A stretch of DNA of 7,522 bases. Source: Anaerolineales bacterium (GTDB lineage: Bacteria > Chloroflexota > Anaerolineae > Anaerolineales > Villigracilaceae). Every line of letters begins with the position of its first letter. Positions within the stretch are counted from its first letter, which is position 1. Of this stretch, positions 6,351 to 7,522 are shown one piece after another. Both the position numbers and the translations under genes were made by a program. The notes under the pieces were generated by a model. It was not told the origin of the DNA. It saw only the letters and a program-made list of their open reading frames with translations, and made no database searches. The stretch is taken from contig JAFGKO010000143.1 of NCBI GenBank assembly GCA_016928525.1, positions 1 through 7,522 of the forward strand, read 5' to 3'.

Positions 6351-6944
6351 ATGGCCCTGAACTTGCTCCAAACACGTTTTTGGGCTGATGATGAGACGCT
6401 GATAGCTCTCACCACAGCGGATTTTGAACGTCTGCTCACCGAGGGTCGATTAGAATGGACATCGATGCAGGGAATGGGCGCTTCGACTGTAGCACTTGCC
6501 TATGATGCCAGCGTGAACGATCTCGACTTCGAATACGAACCTGAAGCAAGCCTGGACATATTCCTCAATCGTACCCGGATAGTGACGCACCTGCTTGATC
6601 CAGTGCCGGCATTAGCCCTTGCCGACCCCGCGCCATTGCGTGAGGTATTACTCCGCACCTTACCAGAAGCCACAACGCACCTTCCAAGACTTCCGCTGAC
6701 GAAGAAACGCTGGTATGAGTTCTGGGAGCACTGGTCGTTTATGGGCACTGTGCCCACTAGGGAGGCCCGCGTAGCGATCAAACACACTGGTACGTTTTAC
6801 GGTCTAGCGGGCATCTGTCGATGTGGTGAAATTGGTTGCGGCTCTTCCTATGTCTGGATCAAAGACCAGGTGGTCTTGTTGGCAATCGAAAAGGACGGCA
6901 GTGATCTGGAAGTCCATCTCTTTCCTTGTTGCCTCAAAGAGTGA
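6351..6944 (+). CDS. Unrecognised 197-aa protein with a CxCGxxGC motif
   Basis: I do not recognise this protein. AAGGAG at 6340-6345 lies 5 nt before the ATG, so the start is well supported. The first ~110 residues are acidic and mixed in character (FEYEPEASLDIFLNRTRIVTH). Residues 117-130 are rich in aromatics and Trp (KKRWYEFWEHWSF). Residues 154-171 contain C156-R-C158-G-E-I-G-C163-G followed by SSYVWIKDQVVLL, and C193-C194 lie near the end. The cysteines could bind a metal such as zinc, but four properly spaced ligands are not obvious. No signal peptide or membrane helix is visible, so it is probably cytoplasmic. It lies 181 nt after the STAND gene and 55 nt before the next small gene, with which it is probably co-transcribed. 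Its base composition is intermediate. An accessory or immunity-like role is conceivable but nothing in the sequence proves it. Confidence 0.75.
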   Translation: MALNLLQTRFWADDETLIALTTADFERLLTEGRLEWTSMQGMGASTVALAYDASVNDLDFEYEPEASLDIFLNRTRIVTHLLDPVPALALADPAPLREVLLRTLPEATTHLPRLPLTKKRWYEFWEHWSFMGTVPTREARVAIKHTGTFYGLAGICRCGEIGCGSSYVWIKDQVVLLAIEKDGSDLEVHLFPCCLKE

Positions 6945-6988
6945 AAGATAGGGCTGAATCTCAGTGCAAGACAATGAAAATAACCAAT

Positions 6989-6993
6989 GGAGG
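6989..6993 (+). promoter_or_regulatory. Ribosome binding site that fixes the start of the 69-aa gene
   Basis: GGAGG lies 6 nt before ATG 7000, an ideal spacing. The alternative in-frame GTG at 6964 has no such site, so this decides in favour of the shorter protein. Confidence 0.75.
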
Positions 6994-6999
6994 CACCCA

Positions 7000-7209
7000 A
7001 TGAAATCCATCCCTGTTGGCAACCACGGCCTGACCCTCGAACTATGGGAGACCTGGGAAACAGACGACGAACCGGCCTTGAAGCTGCGGCGCGGCGACAG
7101 TGAGATACCCCTGCGTCTCTCTGAAGTGCGCCATTTGATCGGGGCATTGGCTGACGCGGCAGCAGAGTTGGCTGAGGCTACGGTAATGCCCCCGATCTTC
7201 ACGGATTGA
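7000..7209 (+). CDS. Unrecognised 69-aa small protein
   Basis: I do not recognise this protein; it is soluble, acidic and without a signal peptide. It begins MKSIPVGNHGLTLELWETWE. Predicted-looking beta strands (LTLELWETWE, ALKLRRGDSEIPLRL) are followed by one amphipathic helix (LSEVRHLIGALADAAAELAEA) and a short tail, PPIFTD. This strand-strand-helix layout is common in small adaptor or antitoxin-like proteins, but no family assignment is justified. It starts 55 nt after the 197-aa gene, in the same direction, with its own strong Shine-Dalgarno site, so the two are likely one transcript. The codon use is GC-rich, like the surrounding chromosomal genes and unlike the STAND gene. Confidence 0.65.
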   Translation: MKSIPVGNHGLTLELWETWETDDEPALKLRRGDSEIPLRLSEVRHLIGALADAAAELAEATVMPPIFTD

Positions 7210-7216
7210 TGCCGCG

Positions 7217-7245
7217 CCGTCAGTGTAGAGTGGGCCTGGTATGAT
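7217..7245 (+). promoter_or_regulatory. Possible extended -10 promoter of the lamin-tail-domain gene
   Basis: TATGAT (7240-7245, 5/6) is preceded by TGG at 7237-7239, making an extended -10 element. A poor -35 (CCGTCA, 3/6) lies 17 nt upstream at 7217-7222. Transcription would begin near 7252, giving a leader of about 50 nt. Confidence 0.35.
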
Positions 7246-7261
7246 GCGACTCGCGGGTCGC
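7246..7261 (+). terminator. GC-rich hairpin between the small genes and the lamin-tail-domain gene
   Basis: GCGACT and GGTCGC pair as a 6-bp stem (one U-G pair) around a CGCG tetraloop, 36 nt after the stop at 7209. The following DNA is T-rich (TTGTCCTTGTTG) but has no unbroken T-run. It may end the upstream transcript weakly, or form the first hairpin of the next gene's leader. Confidence 0.3.
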
Positions 7262-7290
7262 GCCAGTGCTTGTCCTTGTTGTAATAGTTG

Positions 7291-7298
7291 AGGAGGTG
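7291..7298 (+). promoter_or_regulatory. Strong ribosome binding site of the lamin-tail-domain gene
   Basis: AGGAGGTG is a near-perfect anti-Shine-Dalgarno complement 5 nt before ATG 7304, which fixes that start. Confidence 0.75.
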
Positions 7299-7303
7299 CT
7301 AGG

Positions 7304-7522
7304 ATGGATACAAGCCAGCGTTCACATAACGTAGTGGCTTTGGTTTCGTTGTGGCTGAGCCTATGGCTCTCCCTGTGGCCGGCCCTGACTGCAACGGCTT
7401 ATGCATCCCCGGTAACCACCGCCCCCTCTATCCCGGCAGTGCAGTTGCAGATCAGTGCGTCCCCCCAGGCCGCTTACCTGGATGTCGTGGTCAGTGAAAT
7501 CGCCTGGATGGGCACGACGGTC
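7304..7522 (+). CDS. Secreted lamin-tail-domain protein, N-terminal part
   Basis: 73 codons are present and the gene runs off the window. The first ~34 residues form a signal peptide. It has a polar start (MDTSQRSHN), a hydrophobic core with an unusual Trp-repeat (LWLSLWLSLWP, 16-26), and an Ala-Tyr-Ala|Ser signal peptidase I site after residue 34. A Pro/Thr/Ser-rich linker follows to about 60. The window ends in VVVSEIAWMGTTV (61-73). This matches the opening of lamin tail (LTD) domains, whose usual sequence is 'vvINEIAWMGT', followed by a DEWIEL-type strand that lies outside the window. LTD proteins of bacteria are extracellular or surface proteins, often fused to nuclease or adhesion modules; which applies here cannot be seen. 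It is probably expressed from its own promoter just upstream. Confidence 0.8.
   Translation, partial: MDTSQRSHNVVALVSLWLSLWLSLWPALTATAYASPVTTAPSIPAVQLQISASPQAAYLDVVVSEIAWMGTTV

Noticed and set aside
6964..6999. GTG 6964 as the start of the small gene
   Set aside because: It has no Shine-Dalgarno, whereas GGAGG with 6-nt spacing precedes ATG 7000.
6804..7202. Minus-strand 132-codon frame across the two small genes
   Set aside because: It overlaps two plus-strand genes that have strong ribosome sites and has no recognisable domain.

Overview
The window looks like chromosomal DNA from a GC-rich bacterium, most likely of the Chloroflexota (inference). Evidence for this is an SOS operator of the GAAC-N4-GTTC class upstream of an imuB-dnaE2 pair, plus a secreted lamin-tail-domain protein. 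Actinobacteria and other lineages that use this LexA site remain possible.

Layout. (1) Positions 1-1530, minus strand, hold a DNA-damage mutagenesis operon. A near-consensus sigma70 promoter overlaps a perfect 18-bp LexA-type palindrome and drives an imuB-like Y-family polymerase paralogue without catalytic acids. Its stop codon overlaps by 4 nt the GTG start of dnaE2 (imuC), of which only the first 17 codons are in the window. No imuA lies beside it. (2) Positions 1687-2538, plus strand, hold a divergent calcineurin-like metallophosphoesterase. (3) Positions 2636-6169, plus strand, hold the most notable gene, a protein of 1177 aa in clearly AT-richer DNA. It combines an N-terminal AlbA_2/Schlafen-like domain, a NACHT-type STAND NTPase, about 14 HEAT repeats and an unrecognised C-terminal module. 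This is an effector-switch-sensor architecture typical of prokaryotic NLR-like antiphage proteins. (4) Positions 6170-6350 are non-coding apart from a possible gene scrap with an in-frame TAG. (5) Positions 6351-7209 hold two small unrecognised genes, probably co-transcribed, the first with a CxCGxxGC motif. (6) Positions 7304-7522 hold the start of a secreted lamin-tail-domain protein that runs off the window.

How they work together. ImuB should recruit DnaE2 to the beta clamp for SOS-induced error-prone synthesis. The STAND protein appears to be a self-contained defence gene inserted between housekeeping-like genes: its HEAT repeats would sense a ligand, NACHT would oligomerise, and the Schlafen-like domain would act, perhaps as an RNase. 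Nothing in the sequence ties the phosphoesterase or the two small genes to it functionally.
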